Assembly (NCBI RefSeq): GCF_026967985.1
Contig: NZ_JAPVBJ010000002.1
Location: 476,349-540,348, forward strand
Direction: 5' to 3'
Length of the DNA: 64,000 nucleotides
Source: Modestobacter sp. VKM Ac-2984
Lineage (GTDB): Bacteria > Actinomycetota > Actinomycetes > Mycobacteriales > Geodermatophilaceae
Part shown: one piece after another, positions 23,964 through 32,029 of the stretch
Numbering within the stretch: position 1 is the stretch's first letter
How the letters are laid out: the number at the start of each line of letters is the position of its first letter
Notes under the pieces: model-generated
Seen by the model: only the letters and a program-made list of their open reading frames with translations
Told to the model about the DNA's origin: nothing
Database searches by the model: none
Program-made: the position numbers and the translations under genes

Positions 23964-25232
23964 ATGACGTCGACCGCCAACCGCCCCGCCGAGATCGACG
24001 ACACCTGGCTGCCCCAGCCACCCGTCCTGCACTCCCCGTGGCACACGCCCGAGCGGGCCGCGCTGATGGAGCAGGCCCGTCGGTTCGCCATGGACGAGGT
24101 GCTGCCGGTCGCGAACGAGCTCGACCCGCAGAAGGGCGAGATCCCGCAGCACCTCCTCGAGCGGCTCGGTGAGCTGGGGTGGTTCGGCATCACCGTCCCC
24201 GCGGCCGACGGCGGGCTGGGGCTCGGCGTCTTCGAGTACTGCATGGTCAGCGAGGAGCTGGCCCGGGCGTGGATGAGCGTGGCCAGCATCCTGGCCCGGT
24301 CGCAGGGCATGGGGACGGCGGTCGCCGACCCCGACCGCCGCCGCGAGCTGCTGCGGCGCAGCGCCGGGGGCTCCTGGATCGGCGCGGTGGCGCTGTCGGA
24401 GCCCGAGGCCGGCTCGGACCTGGCGAACGTGCAGACCCGCGCGGTGCGCGACGGCGACGAGTGGGTGGTCACCGGGCACAAGCGCTGGTGCGGCAACGCC
24501 AAGGCCGCCGACTTCATCCAGGTGCTGGTCCGGGTGGCCGACCCGAAGCCCGGGGAGTCCCGGTCCCGGGGGCTGCGGAACCTGCTGCTGGTCAAGGAGC
24601 GCGGCTCGTTCCCGCCGGGGCTGTCCGGCTACGCCATCGACAAGGTCGGCTACCACGGCTTCCTGACCTGGGACCTCACCTTCGACGGGGTCCGCATCCC
24701 GGCCGCGGACCTCATCGTCGGCCCGGGTGAGGGCGGCGGGTCCGACAGCAGCGGTGACTCCGGCGCCGGGTTCCGCGAAGCACAGGCCTTCCTGAACACC
24801 GCCCGGGTGCACACCGCGGCCCGCGCCGTCGGCCTGGCCCGGGCCGCGGTCGAGGACTGTGTGCTCTACCTGCAGGAGCGCGCCCAGTTCGGCCACCCGA
24901 TCGGCGACTTCCAGGCGCTGCGGTTCACGCTGGCCGACATGGCCGCCCAGGTGGAACAGGCGCGGGCGTTCTACCGCCAGGTGGCCCACCTGCTCGACGA
25001 GGGCGTGCCGTGCGAGCGGGAGGCGGCGATGGTGAAGCTGCAGGCCACCGAGATGGCGGTGCGGGTCACCAACCAGGCCATGCAGCTGCACGGCGGCAAC
25101 GGCTACACCACCGAGCGGCAGGTGGAGCGGCACTGGCGGGACGCCCGGCTGACCACGATCTTCGAGGGCACCAGCGAGATCCAGAAGCGGATCATCAGCA
25201 ACACGATGCTCCCCCGCAGCCCGCTGGGCTGA
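23964..25232 (+). CDS. Acyl-CoA dehydrogenase
   Basis: 422-aa flavin acyl-CoA dehydrogenase. N-terminal helical domain, then the FAD-contact segment VALSEPEAGSDLANVQTRAVRDGDEWVVTGHKRWCGN. C-terminal domain has RAQFGHPIGDFQALRFTLADM, QLHGGNGYTTERQVERHWRDARLTTIFEGTSEI; the Glu of FEGTSEI is the likely catalytic base. Chain-length or branched substrate cannot be assigned. The ATG at 23964 follows AGGAGG with a 7-nt gap. The 3' end carries a stop-overlapping hairpin and a 15-bp direct repeat. Confidence 0.93.
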   Translation: MTSTANRPAEIDDTWLPQPPVLHSPWHTPERAALMEQARRFAMDEVLPVANELDPQKGEIPQHLLERLGELGWFGITVPAADGGLGLGVFEYCMVSEELARAWMSVASILARSQGMGTAVADPDRRRELLRRSAGGSWIGAVALSEPEAGSDLANVQTRAVRDGDEWVVTGHKRWCGNAKAADFIQVLVRVADPKPGESRSRGLRNLLLVKERGSFPPGLSGYAIDKVGYHGFLTWDLTFDGVRIPAADLIVGPGEGGGSDSSGDSGAGFREAQAFLNTARVHTAARAVGLARAAVEDCVLYLQERAQFGHPIGDFQALRFTLADMAAQVEQARAFYRQVAHLLDEGVPCEREAAMVKLQATEMAVRVTNQAMQLHGGNGYTTERQVERHWRDARLTTIFEGTSEIQKRIISNTMLPRSPLG

Positions 25233-25239
25233 CTGCGGG
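25213..25239 (+). terminator. Hairpin overlapping the acyl-CoA dehydrogenase stop
   Basis: CCCGCAG (25213-25219) pairs with CTGCGGG (25233-25239) around the stop codon, and a bulged outer stem (GCTC...GAGC) can extend it. A 15-bp sequence GCAGCCCGCTGGGCT occurs at 25216-25230 and again at 25241-25255, as if the end had been partly duplicated. Confidence 0.45.
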
Positions 25240-25405
25240 AGCAGCCCGCTGGGCTTCCTGTGAGTCCGGCCAGGTTCGGTGTCGGCGGGAGATCGGCTGG
25301 GCAGGAGAGGGCCGCGCCGCCACCGGCACTCGTCCGGTGCGCCGATCTCCTCAGCATCGGGAGAGCCACCACCGACCCGGGGCCGCCCCGGTGAAGGAGA
25401 TGCAC

Positions 25406-26671
25406 GTGTCATCGCAGCACGACCAGCCCCCGCCGACCGATGCGGTCACCGGTGGGAAGCCCGGGACGGCCACCGACGCCGGTGTGCCCGCCGGGGTCCG
25501 GACCGCCGGGATGTGGTGCCTCTGGACGCTGGCGATCGGCGCCGTCGTCTACCTCGCGGTGCAGTTGGCCGTCGTCCTGGGCACCGTGGTGCTCACCTTC
25601 CTGGGCGGTCTGCTGCTGACCGCGCTCCTGCGGCCGGTCGCCTCCTGGCTGGACCGCACCGGGGTGCCCCGCCTCGCGGCGACGTGGCTGGTGATGCTGC
25701 TCTTCCTCGTCCTGCTGGGCGGGGTCGTCTACTTCCTGCAGCAACGGGTCACCCGCGAGTGGACCAGCCTGCGCCCCACCCTGGTCAGCGGGCTGGACCG
25801 GGTGCGCACCAGCCTGGTCGAGACGCTCGGTCTGCCCCGGGAGCGGGTCAACTCGATCATCGACGGGCTGATCGGCCAGCTGACCGGCGGGTTCGGGGGT
25901 GGCGCAGCCGGGCCGGGGATGGTGGTGACCGGTGCCACGACCGCGGTCACCGTCGCGGCGGCGCTGGTCCTCGCCCTGTTCACCGCGTTCTGGCTCATCT
26001 ACGACGGTGCCCGGATCTGGCGGCTGTGCCTCCGGATCGTGCCGGCCGACCGCCGGGCGGCCGCCGACGACGCGGGGAACGGCGCCTGGCGCACCCTGGG
26101 TGGCTACCTGCGGGGCACGACGGCCGTCGCGCTCATCGACGCCCTCGGCATCGGCCTGGCGCTGCTGCTCATCGGCGTGCCGTTGGCCTTCGCCCTGGCG
26201 GTGCTCACCTTCCTGGGTGCCTACATCCCGGTCGTCGGCGCCTTCGTGGCGGGGCTGGCCGCCGTGGTGGTGGCCTTCGCCGCGGGCGGGCTGACCGACG
26301 CCCTGCTCGTGCTCGGTGCGGTGGTCGTCGTACAGCAGATCGAGGGCAACCTCCTGCAGCCGTTGATCATGCGGCGGACCGTCTTCCTGCACCCCCTGGG
26401 GATCGTCTACGCCCTCACCGTCGGCGGCCTGCTGTGGGGCATCGGCGGGGCGGTCATCGCCGTGCCGCTGACCGCCGTGGTCTACGCGATCGCCGTCGCC
26501 CTGGCCGACCGCAAGGGCGGCGAGGAGGCAGAACCGCGACCGCGGGGCCTCCGCCTCCGGACTGGCGGTGCCTCCCGGGCCGACGTGCCGTCCAACGACG
26601 GCCGGCCGGCCGGAGCCGGCGGAGGACCTAGCCGCCGGGACCAGGCGGCGGAGGCGTCCGAGGGCTCCTGA
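25406..26671 (+). CDS. AI-2E family transporter (YdiK/PerM-like)
   Basis: 421-aa membrane protein of the AI-2E/UPF0118 family. It has an N-terminal soluble stretch, paired hydrophobic helices, a cytoplasmic helical segment (REWTSLRPTLVSGLDRVRTSLVETL), then the C-terminal membrane block with the conserved FLGAYIPVVGAFVAG and QQIEGNLLQPLIM. Members export autoinducer-2, ions or other small molecules, so the substrate is open. GAAGGAG lies at 25393-25399; the GTG at 25406 is at the right 6-nt distance, whereas the ATG at 25400 abuts it. The 3' end overlaps the convergent hybrid kinase gene by 44 nt. Confidence 0.9.
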   Translation: MSSQHDQPPPTDAVTGGKPGTATDAGVPAGVRTAGMWCLWTLAIGAVVYLAVQLAVVLGTVVLTFLGGLLLTALLRPVASWLDRTGVPRLAATWLVMLLFLVLLGGVVYFLQQRVTREWTSLRPTLVSGLDRVRTSLVETLGLPRERVNSIIDGLIGQLTGGFGGGAAGPGMVVTGATTAVTVAAALVLALFTAFWLIYDGARIWRLCLRIVPADRRAAADDAGNGAWRTLGGYLRGTTAVALIDALGIGLALLLIGVPLAFALAVLTFLGAYIPVVGAFVAGLAAVVVAFAAGGLTDALLVLGAVVVVQQIEGNLLQPLIMRRTVFLHPLGIVYALTVGGLLWGIGGAVIAVPLTAVVYAIAVALADRKGGEEAEPRPRGLRLRTGGASRADVPSNDGRPAGAGGGPSRRDQAAEASEGS

Positions 26672-29324
26672 TCGTCACGGTGGTGCCCTCCGGGCTGGGG
26701 ACGACGGTGACGTCGGCGAACGCGCTCATCAGCGTCGCCCCCCGCCCGCGGTCCATGCTCGGCACCCGTTCCCGCCACTGCCCGTGGTCGCGCACGGTGA
26801 TCTCCACGCCGTCCACGGAGGCCTCGATGGACACCTCGACGACCGGTCGGGTCGGGTTCTGGGCGTGCTCGACCGCGTTGGTGGCGGCCTCGCAGGCGGC
26901 CAGCAGCAGGTCGTAGACCTGGTCCTCGTCCAGCCCGGCGGCGGTCAGGACCCGGCGGAGGGTCCGGCGCAGCCCGGGGATCGCCCGGGGGGTGGCGGGG
27001 AAGCGCCACTGCTCCCGGAGCACCGGCGCGGTCGTCGGGGGCCGGGGCGTGGCCGGTGGCCGGCAGACCGGCACCAGCGCACGTACCTCGGCCGGTCCGG
27101 CCGGGGCGGGCGGCTTCGGCACCGGCAGGGCGGGGGTCGGGCCGACGGGAGCTCCGTCGCGGGCACCCGAACCGCGCTCCACCGCGACGCGCACCCGGGC
27201 GATCAGCTCGGCGGCCTGGAACGGCTTGGCGAGGTGGTCGTCGACCCCGGCCGCGAACCCCTCGACCGCGGCCTCCTGGCCGGCCCGGGCGGTCAGCATG
27301 ATCACCGGGATGGAACGGGTGGCGGGGTCGGCGCGCAACCGGCGCAGCAGCTCGAAGCCGTCCACCCGCGGCATCATCACGTCGGTCAGGACGACGTCGG
27401 GCCGGTGCGCGGCCACGGCCGCCAGCGCCTCCTCGCCGTCGCTGCAGGTGCGCACCCGCCAGATCGGCGCCAGCACCCTCGTCAGGTAGCTGCGCATGTC
27501 GGCGTTGTCGTCGACGACCAGGACCGTGGCCGTCGCGCCGGCAGGGGCCTCCGGCAGCTCGTCGGGGGTCACGTCGGCGACCCAGGAGGCGGCGGTGCCG
27601 TGCGCGACCGCCGAGGGGGTGGCCGACGGGCCCGCGTCGGCAGGCGCGTCGGGGCTGCCGTAGGGGACAGCGACGGTGAAGGTGCTCCCGGCGCCCGGTT
27701 CGCTCTCCACCGTCACGGTGCCGCCGTGCAGGCCGACCAGCTCGCGGACCAGGGCCAGCCCGATGCCGGTGCCCTCCCGGGTGCGTGCCAAGGAGTCGCG
27801 CACCCGGTGGAAGCGGTCGAACACCAGCGGCAGCTCGGCGGCCGGGATGCCGATCCCGGTGTCGGCGACGGTGAGCAGCACCTGGTCGGCCTCACCCCGC
27901 AGGGTCAGCTCGATGCCGCCGACGAAGGTGTACTTCACGGCGTTGGTGAGCAGGTTGAGGACGACCTTCTCCCACATCCGCGGGTCGACGTGCACCGGCC
28001 GGTCCAGCGGGGGGCAGTCGACCGACAGCTGGAGGCCGGCCCGCTCGGCGGCGGCCCGCAGCACCCCGGCCAGCTCGGCGGTGAAGGCGGCGACGTCGGT
28101 CTCCACCCGGACGGCCTCGGCCCGGCCGGCCTCGATGCTGGCGACGTCCATCAGGTCGTTGACCAGGCGCTGCAGGCGCTGCCCGTTCCGCAACGCCAGC
28201 TCCAGCTGGTCGCGGGCTGCGGGGGGCAGCTGGTCGGGGGTGTCGGCCAGGACGTCGCTGATCGGCCCGAGCAGCAGGGTGAGCGGGGTGCGCAGCTCGT
28301 GGCTCACGTCGGAGAAGAACTCCGTCTTCGCCCGGTCGAGCTCGGCCAGCGACGCGGCCCGCCGCCGTTCGGTCTCGAACGCCCGGGCGGTGCCCAGGGC
28401 GCTGGTGAACTGCCCGGCGACCAGGCCCAGGAAGGTGCGGTACTCGGGGTCCAGTGCGCGGTTCGGGCTGACCCCGGCGACCAGGACGCCGATCCGCTCC
28501 TCACCCGCGGCGCCGCCCAGCGGCAGCACGACGGCATCGCGCACCGGGTCCTGCCAGAGCCCGCCGACCAGCCCCATCCCGCCGACCGGTCCGGGCAGCG
28601 CGGCGGTGTCAGGGACGGACGCGGGCAGCAGGTCGGCCGGGCAGCCGACCGTGCCGGCCCGCCGGAGGCCGTCGCCCTCGTCGAGGTAGACGGCGGCGAA
28701 CGGCACGTCGAAGGGATCGCTGCCCAGGGTGCGGCACAGGTCGGCGAGCACGGCCTGCTCGTCGCCCCGTTCCGCCTCGGTGCAGGAGAGCTGGTGCAGC
28801 AGCTGCTGGCGCCGTTCGGCGAGGACCTCGCTGGTCACCTCGGTGCAGACGGCGTGCATCCCGGCGACGAGCCCGTCGTCGCCGAAGGCCGGCGCGTGGG
28901 AGACGGTGAAGTAGGTCTCCTCGCGGTAGCCGGCGCGTTCCAGCAGCAGCGGGAGCCGGGGCAGCCAGGACGCCTCGCGGGTGGTCATCGCGTGCTCGAC
29001 CGGCCCGGACAGGACGGCCCAGCCCTCGGCCAGGGTGACCCGGATGTCCTCGCCGATCGCCGGGTGCTTGGCGCCGATGAACGGCGTGTAGGCGTCGTTG
29101 TAGAACTGCACGTACCCGGGGCCCCAGGTCAGCACCATCGGGAAGCGGGAGGCCAGCACGGTGCGGACGGCGTACTGCAGGCTCGCCGGCCACTGCGCGA
29201 CCGGGCCCACCGGCGTCGCGGACCAGTCGAGCCCGGCCATCAGCCGGCCGGCCTCCCCGTCACCGGCGAAGAGGTCGGCGGGGGTGGGCGCCCCCGGCGC
29301 AGCAGAGGTGGGATCGGGGGGCAC
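26628..29324 (-). CDS. Hybrid sensor kinase with receiver and C-terminal RsbW-like ATPase domain
   Basis: 898-aa soluble signalling protein without membrane segments. Order: PAS-like domain at ~20-165 (WSATPVGPVAQWPASLQ), GAF-like domain at ~190-315, HisKA with phospho-His H342 (FFSDVSHELRTPL), HATPase_c at ~445-555 (DTGIGI, GTGIGLALV), receiver with D648 (LTDVMMP), a proline-rich linker, then a second, RsbW-type GHKL domain at ~775-890 (ACEAATNAVEHAQ, RDHGQW, GRGATLM). The last domain is typical of anti-sigma-factor kinases. So the protein may link phosphorelay to partner-switching control of a sigma factor, which is inference. The GTG at 29324 is chosen because GGAGG lies 5 nt upstream; 29351 is an alternative. 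Confidence 0.9.
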   Translation of the reverse strand: MPPDPTSAAPGAPTPADLFAGDGEAGRLMAGLDWSATPVGPVAQWPASLQYAVRTVLASRFPMVLTWGPGYVQFYNDAYTPFIGAKHPAIGEDIRVTLAEGWAVLSGPVEHAMTTREASWLPRLPLLLERAGYREETYFTVSHAPAFGDDGLVAGMHAVCTEVTSEVLAERRQQLLHQLSCTEAERGDEQAVLADLCRTLGSDPFDVPFAAVYLDEGDGLRRAGTVGCPADLLPASVPDTAALPGPVGGMGLVGGLWQDPVRDAVVLPLGGAAGEERIGVLVAGVSPNRALDPEYRTFLGLVAGQFTSALGTARAFETERRRAASLAELDRAKTEFFSDVSHELRTPLTLLLGPISDVLADTPDQLPPAARDQLELALRNGQRLQRLVNDLMDVASIEAGRAEAVRVETDVAAFTAELAGVLRAAAERAGLQLSVDCPPLDRPVHVDPRMWEKVVLNLLTNAVKYTFVGGIELTLRGEADQVLLTVADTGIGIPAAELPLVFDRFHRVRDSLARTREGTGIGLALVRELVGLHGGTVTVESEPGAGSTFTVAVPYGSPDAPADAGPSATPSAVAHGTAASWVADVTPDELPEAPAGATATVLVVDDNADMRSYLTRVLAPIWRVRTCSDGEEALAAVAAHRPDVVLTDVMMPRVDGFELLRRLRADPATRSIPVIMLTARAGQEAAVEGFAAGVDDHLAKPFQAAELIARVRVAVERGSGARDGAPVGPTPALPVPKPPAPAGPAEVRALVPVCRPPATPRPPTTAPVLREQWRFPATPRAIPGLRRTLRRVLTAAGLDEDQVYDLLLAACEAATNAVEHAQNPTRPVVEVSIEASVDGVEITVRDHGQWRERVPSMDRGRGATLMSAFADVTVVPSPEGTTVTIRSPRTPPPPGPGG

Positions 29325-29532
29325 GCACACCTCCAGCCGGGACACCAGCACACCTGCGAGCCCGGGCAGCGCTGTACCCGGGGGCGGTCACCAGCGACCC
29401 ACCCGCTGCGTGCAACTTACCTCCGGGGGCGGTGCCCTGCCCTGAGGCCAGCTGTGCCCCCGGACGGCGGGGCGGGTTGGATGGGGGCAGAACCGCCGGG
29501 AGAGCCCTGGCGCCGACCCCGAGGAGACCCCC

Positions 29533-29910
29533 GTGGCAGAGCTGACCCGTCCCGACGTCGAGCCCCCCACCGGGCCTGCCCCGTCCGACCTGGTGATCGA
29601 GGACCTGGTGGTCGGCGAGGGCGCCGAGGCCACCGCCGGCAGCCTGGTGAGCGCGCACTACGTGGGCGTCACCCACGACGGTGGCGAGCAGTTCGACGCC
29701 TCCTGGGACCGTGGCGACCCGCTGGAGTTCCGGATCGGCGTCGGCATGGTCATCCAGGGCTGGGACGAGGGCATCGTCGGCATGAAGGTCGGCGGCCGCC
29801 GCCGGCTGACCATCCCGCCGCACAAGGCCTACGGCGAGCGCGGCGCCGGCGGCGTCATCAAGCCCGGCGCCACCCTCGTCTTCGTCGTCGACCTCGTCGG
29901 CGTCCGCTAG
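29533..29910 (+). CDS. FKBP-type peptidyl-prolyl cis-trans isomerase
   Basis: 125-aa single-domain FKBP, a proline isomerase and folding helper. Key segments: LVIEDLVVGEGAEATAGSLVSAHYVG, FDASWDRGDPLEFRIGVGMVIQGWDEGIVGMKVGGRRRLTIPP, AYGERG and TLVFVVDLVGV. These include the usual active-site aromatic and Asp residues. No signal peptide, so cytoplasmic. The GTG at 29533 follows GAGGAG. It is followed by a 21-bp hairpin and then the convergent SDR gene. Confidence 0.94.
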   Translation: MAELTRPDVEPPTGPAPSDLVIEDLVVGEGAEATAGSLVSAHYVGVTHDGGEQFDASWDRGDPLEFRIGVGMVIQGWDEGIVGMKVGGRRRLTIPPHKAYGERGAGGVIKPGATLVFVVDLVGVR

Positions 29911-29922
29911 GTCTTCGACCGA

Positions 29923-29969
29923 GTGCGCTGAGTGCCAGGTCCGCGGGCCGGACCTGGCACTCAGCGCAC
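29923..29969. terminator. 21-bp perfect hairpin terminator
   Basis: Arms 29923-29943 and 29949-29969 are perfectly complementary over 21 bp with a 5-nt loop (CGGGC). It lies between the convergent FKBP and SDR genes and has no U-tract. It should fold in transcripts from either strand. Confidence 0.8.
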
Positions 29970-29979
29970 ACCGTTCGCG

Positions 29980-30684
29980 TCAGATCGCGAGCTGGCCGTA
30001 GAAGTCGCGGGGGTCGGCGGACAGGGCGGCCTTGACGCCTCGGCTCCAGTCGTCGACCAGCACCTCCCACGCGCCGGCCTGGACACCGTCGAGGGCGGCC
30101 CGGACGACGTCGGCCGGGTCGCTCATCGGGCCGGTGTAGCCGGCCATCATGTCGGTGTCGGCGGCTCCCAGCACGACGCCGGTGACCGACGTGCCCTGCT
30201 CGGTGAGCTCGATCCGGACGCCGTTGGTGAGGCTCCACTCCGCGGCCTTGGCGGCGCTGTAGGCGTTGGCGCCGGAGGTGGAGAACCAGGAGAGCGCCGA
30301 GAGCACGTTGGCGATCGCGCCCCCGCCGTTGCGGGCGAGCACCGGGGCGAACGCCCGGATGACGCCCAGCGTGCCGAAGAAGTGCGTCTCCATCTCCAGC
30401 CGGACGTCGGCCAGGTCGCCGGTGACGAGGTCGGCCCGGGTCGTGAGGCCGGCGTTGTTGACCAGCAGCGTGACGTCGCCGGCGGCTGTGGCGGCGGCGG
30501 CGACCGATCCCGGGTCGGTGACGTCCAGCGGCAGCACCTGCACGCCCGGGACGTCGACGAGCTCGGGGCGGCGAGAGGTGGCGTAGACCTTGGCGGCGCC
30601 GCGCTCGAGCAGCTGCTGGGCGAAGTGGCGGCCGAGGCCGCGGTTCGCGCCGGTGACCAGGGCGACGGATCCGGTGATGTCCAT
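29980..30684 (-). CDS. Short-chain dehydrogenase/reductase under MerR-type control
   Basis: 234-aa classical SDR. Motifs: ALVTGANRGLGRHFA, LVNNAGL, catalytic Ser in SALSWFS and Tyr/Lys in NAYSAAKAA. The substrate is unknown; small SDRs next to MerR regulators often handle reactive carbonyls or drugs. The ATG at 30684 follows AAGGAG. Upstream, a promoter with a 20-bp spacer and central palindrome is shared with the divergent merR gene, so regulation by that MerR protein is strongly suggested. Confidence 0.9.
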   Translation of the reverse strand: MDITGSVALVTGANRGLGRHFAQQLLERGAAKVYATSRRPELVDVPGVQVLPLDVTDPGSVAAAATAAGDVTLLVNNAGLTTRADLVTGDLADVRLEMETHFFGTLGVIRAFAPVLARNGGGAIANVLSALSWFSTSGANAYSAAKAAEWSLTNGVRIELTEQGTSVTGVVLGAADTDMMAGYTGPMSDPADVVRAALDGVQAGAWEVLVDDWSRGVKAALSADPRDFYGQLAI

Positions 30685-30719
30685 GGTGGTTCTCCTTGCG
30701 TTCGGGTGGGCTGCCGAGC

Positions 30720-30751
30720 ACGCTAGGACCTGACGTTGACGTCAGAGGCAA
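30720..30751 (-). promoter_or_regulatory. MerR-type promoter with long spacer and central operator
   Basis: On the minus strand, -35 TTGCCT (30751-30746) and -10 TAGCGT (30725-30720) are separated by 20 bp. The spacer contains CTGACGT-CA-ACGTCAG (30745-30730), a perfect 7-bp dyad. Overlong spacer plus central dyad is the signature of promoters activated by DNA distortion by MerR proteins. It drives the SDR gene; the merR gene starts divergently at 30779. Confidence 0.7.
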
Positions 30752-30778
30752 GGGTGATCTGGGCCACCGGGAGGACCT

Positions 30779-31141
30779 GTGCGGATCGGTGAGGTCGCTG
30801 CAGCGGCCGGCGTGAGCGTGCGGGCGCTGCGCTACTACGAGGAGCAGGGGCTCCTGGAGGCCGAGCGCACCCCGAGTGGGCAGCGCCGGTACGCCGAGGA
30901 CGCCGTGGGCCGGGTGCACTTCGTCCAGCAGCTCTACGCCGCCGGGCTGACCAGCAAGGACGTCCTCGAGCTGCTCCCGTGCGTGCACACCGGGGTCGCC
31001 ACGCCCGCGATGCTGGCCCGGCTGGTCGAGCAGCGGGACGGCATCGACCGGCAGCTCGCCGAGCTCGCGCAGGCCCGCGAGCGGTTGGACGAGATAATCC
31101 GCATCGGCCAGGAGCACGCCTCGGTCGCCGCCGCCTCCTGA
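30779..31141 (+). CDS. MerR family transcriptional regulator
   Basis: 120-aa MerR-type activator. N-terminal winged helix IGEVAAAAGVSVRALRYYEEQGLLEAERTPSGQRRYAEDAV, then FVQQLYAAGLTSKDVLELLPCVHTG and a long coiled-coil dimer helix (ARLVEQRDGIDRQLAELAQARERLDEII). The effector domain is short and has a single Cys (C68), so metal sensing by a Cys cluster is unlikely. The GTG at 30779 follows GGGAGG. It faces the SDR gene across a shared MerR-type operator and probably controls both itself and the SDR. Confidence 0.92.
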   Translation: MRIGEVAAAAGVSVRALRYYEEQGLLEAERTPSGQRRYAEDAVGRVHFVQQLYAAGLTSKDVLELLPCVHTGVATPAMLARLVEQRDGIDRQLAELAQARERLDEIIRIGQEHASVAAAS

Positions 31142-31200
31142 CCCTCGCGACGGGTCTCCGCTGGTGGAATGGCCAGGGCGCGCCGCGGGTTGGGCGGGGC

Positions 31201-31893
31201 ATGCAGGTCGAGGTGTGGTCCGACGTCGTGTGTCCGTGGTGCTACATCGGCAAGCGCAAGCTGGAGACGGCGCTCTCCCGCTTCGCGCACGCCGACCAGG
31301 TCGAGGTGGTGTGGCGTTCCTTCCAGCTCGACCCGAGCGTCCCCGAGGGCCACACCGAGCCCACCCTGCCGGCGCTGGCCGCCAAGTACGGGCGCAGCGT
31401 CGAGGAGATGGCCGGCCAGATGCGCCGGGTCGAGGAGGTGGCCGCCGCCGAGGGGCTGCAGTACGACCTCGTCCAGGGCGTCAGCGGCAACACCCTCCTC
31501 GCCCACCAGCTCCTCCACCTCGCCGCCGAGCGGGGCCTGGGCGACGCGATGAAGGAGCGCCTGCTGCACGCGCACTTCACCGAGCACCGCTCGGTGTTCG
31601 ACGTCGACGGGCTCGTGCCGCTCGCCGTCGAGGTCGGCCTGGCCGAGGACGAGGTCCGCGCCGCGCTGGCCGACCACCGGTACCTGCCCGCCGTCCACGC
31701 CGACATCGAGACCGCACGGGCGCTCGGCGCGACCGGCGTCCCGTTCTTCGTCGTCGACCGCACCTACGGCGCCGCCGGGGCGCAGCCGGCCGAGCAGTTG
31801 CTGCAGCTGCTCGAGCGCGCCTGGGCCGACGCCCACCCGCTCACCACCGTCCCCGCCGCCGAGGGCTGCGCGGACGGCAGCTGCGCCGTCTGA
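31201..31893 (+). CDS. FrnE-like DsbA family oxidoreductase
   Basis: 230-aa DsbA/FrnE-type thioredoxin-fold protein, cytoplasmic (no signal peptide). Active site CPWC in WSDVVCPWCYIGKRKL; the alpha-helical insert contains QGVSGNTLLAHQLLHLA; cis-Pro lies in GATGVPFFVVD. The C-terminus has a second Cys pair, GCADGSC, which may interact with the first. Family members act in disulfide chemistry, oxidative-stress tolerance or polyketide biosynthesis. It lies 59 nt after merR on the same strand and might belong to the same regulon. Confidence 0.9.
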   Translation: MQVEVWSDVVCPWCYIGKRKLETALSRFAHADQVEVVWRSFQLDPSVPEGHTEPTLPALAAKYGRSVEEMAGQMRRVEEVAAAEGLQYDLVQGVSGNTLLAHQLLHLAAERGLGDAMKERLLHAHFTEHRSVFDVDGLVPLAVEVGLAEDEVRAALADHRYLPAVHADIETARALGATGVPFFVVDRTYGAAGAQPAEQLLQLLERAWADAHPLTTVPAAEGCADGSCAV

Positions 31894-31914
31894 GCCGCGC
31901 CCGCGCGGCCGCTC

Positions 31915-31976
31915 TGCACGCGTTCCGGACGCACTGCACGCGCTGCACCACGTGCGATGCGTACGGAACGCGTGCA
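31915..31976. terminator. Inverted repeat between convergent genes
   Basis: TGCACGCGTTCCG (31915-31927) and CGGAACGCGTGCA (31964-31976), perfect over 13 bp with a 36-nt spacer. It sits in the 136-bp gap between the FrnE-like gene and the convergent nitronate monooxygenase gene and probably terminates both. Nothing else is seen in the gap. Confidence 0.6.
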
Positions 31977-32029
31977 ATGCCGCCTCCGGATCCGGGGGCG
32001 GGGCCGGGGTCGGGGCTTCGCGCCCCGGG

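Noticed and set aside
26568-30035. 1155-codon plus-strand frame opposite the hybrid kinase
   Set aside because: No recognisable motif; the kinase on the minus strand has all expected boxes.
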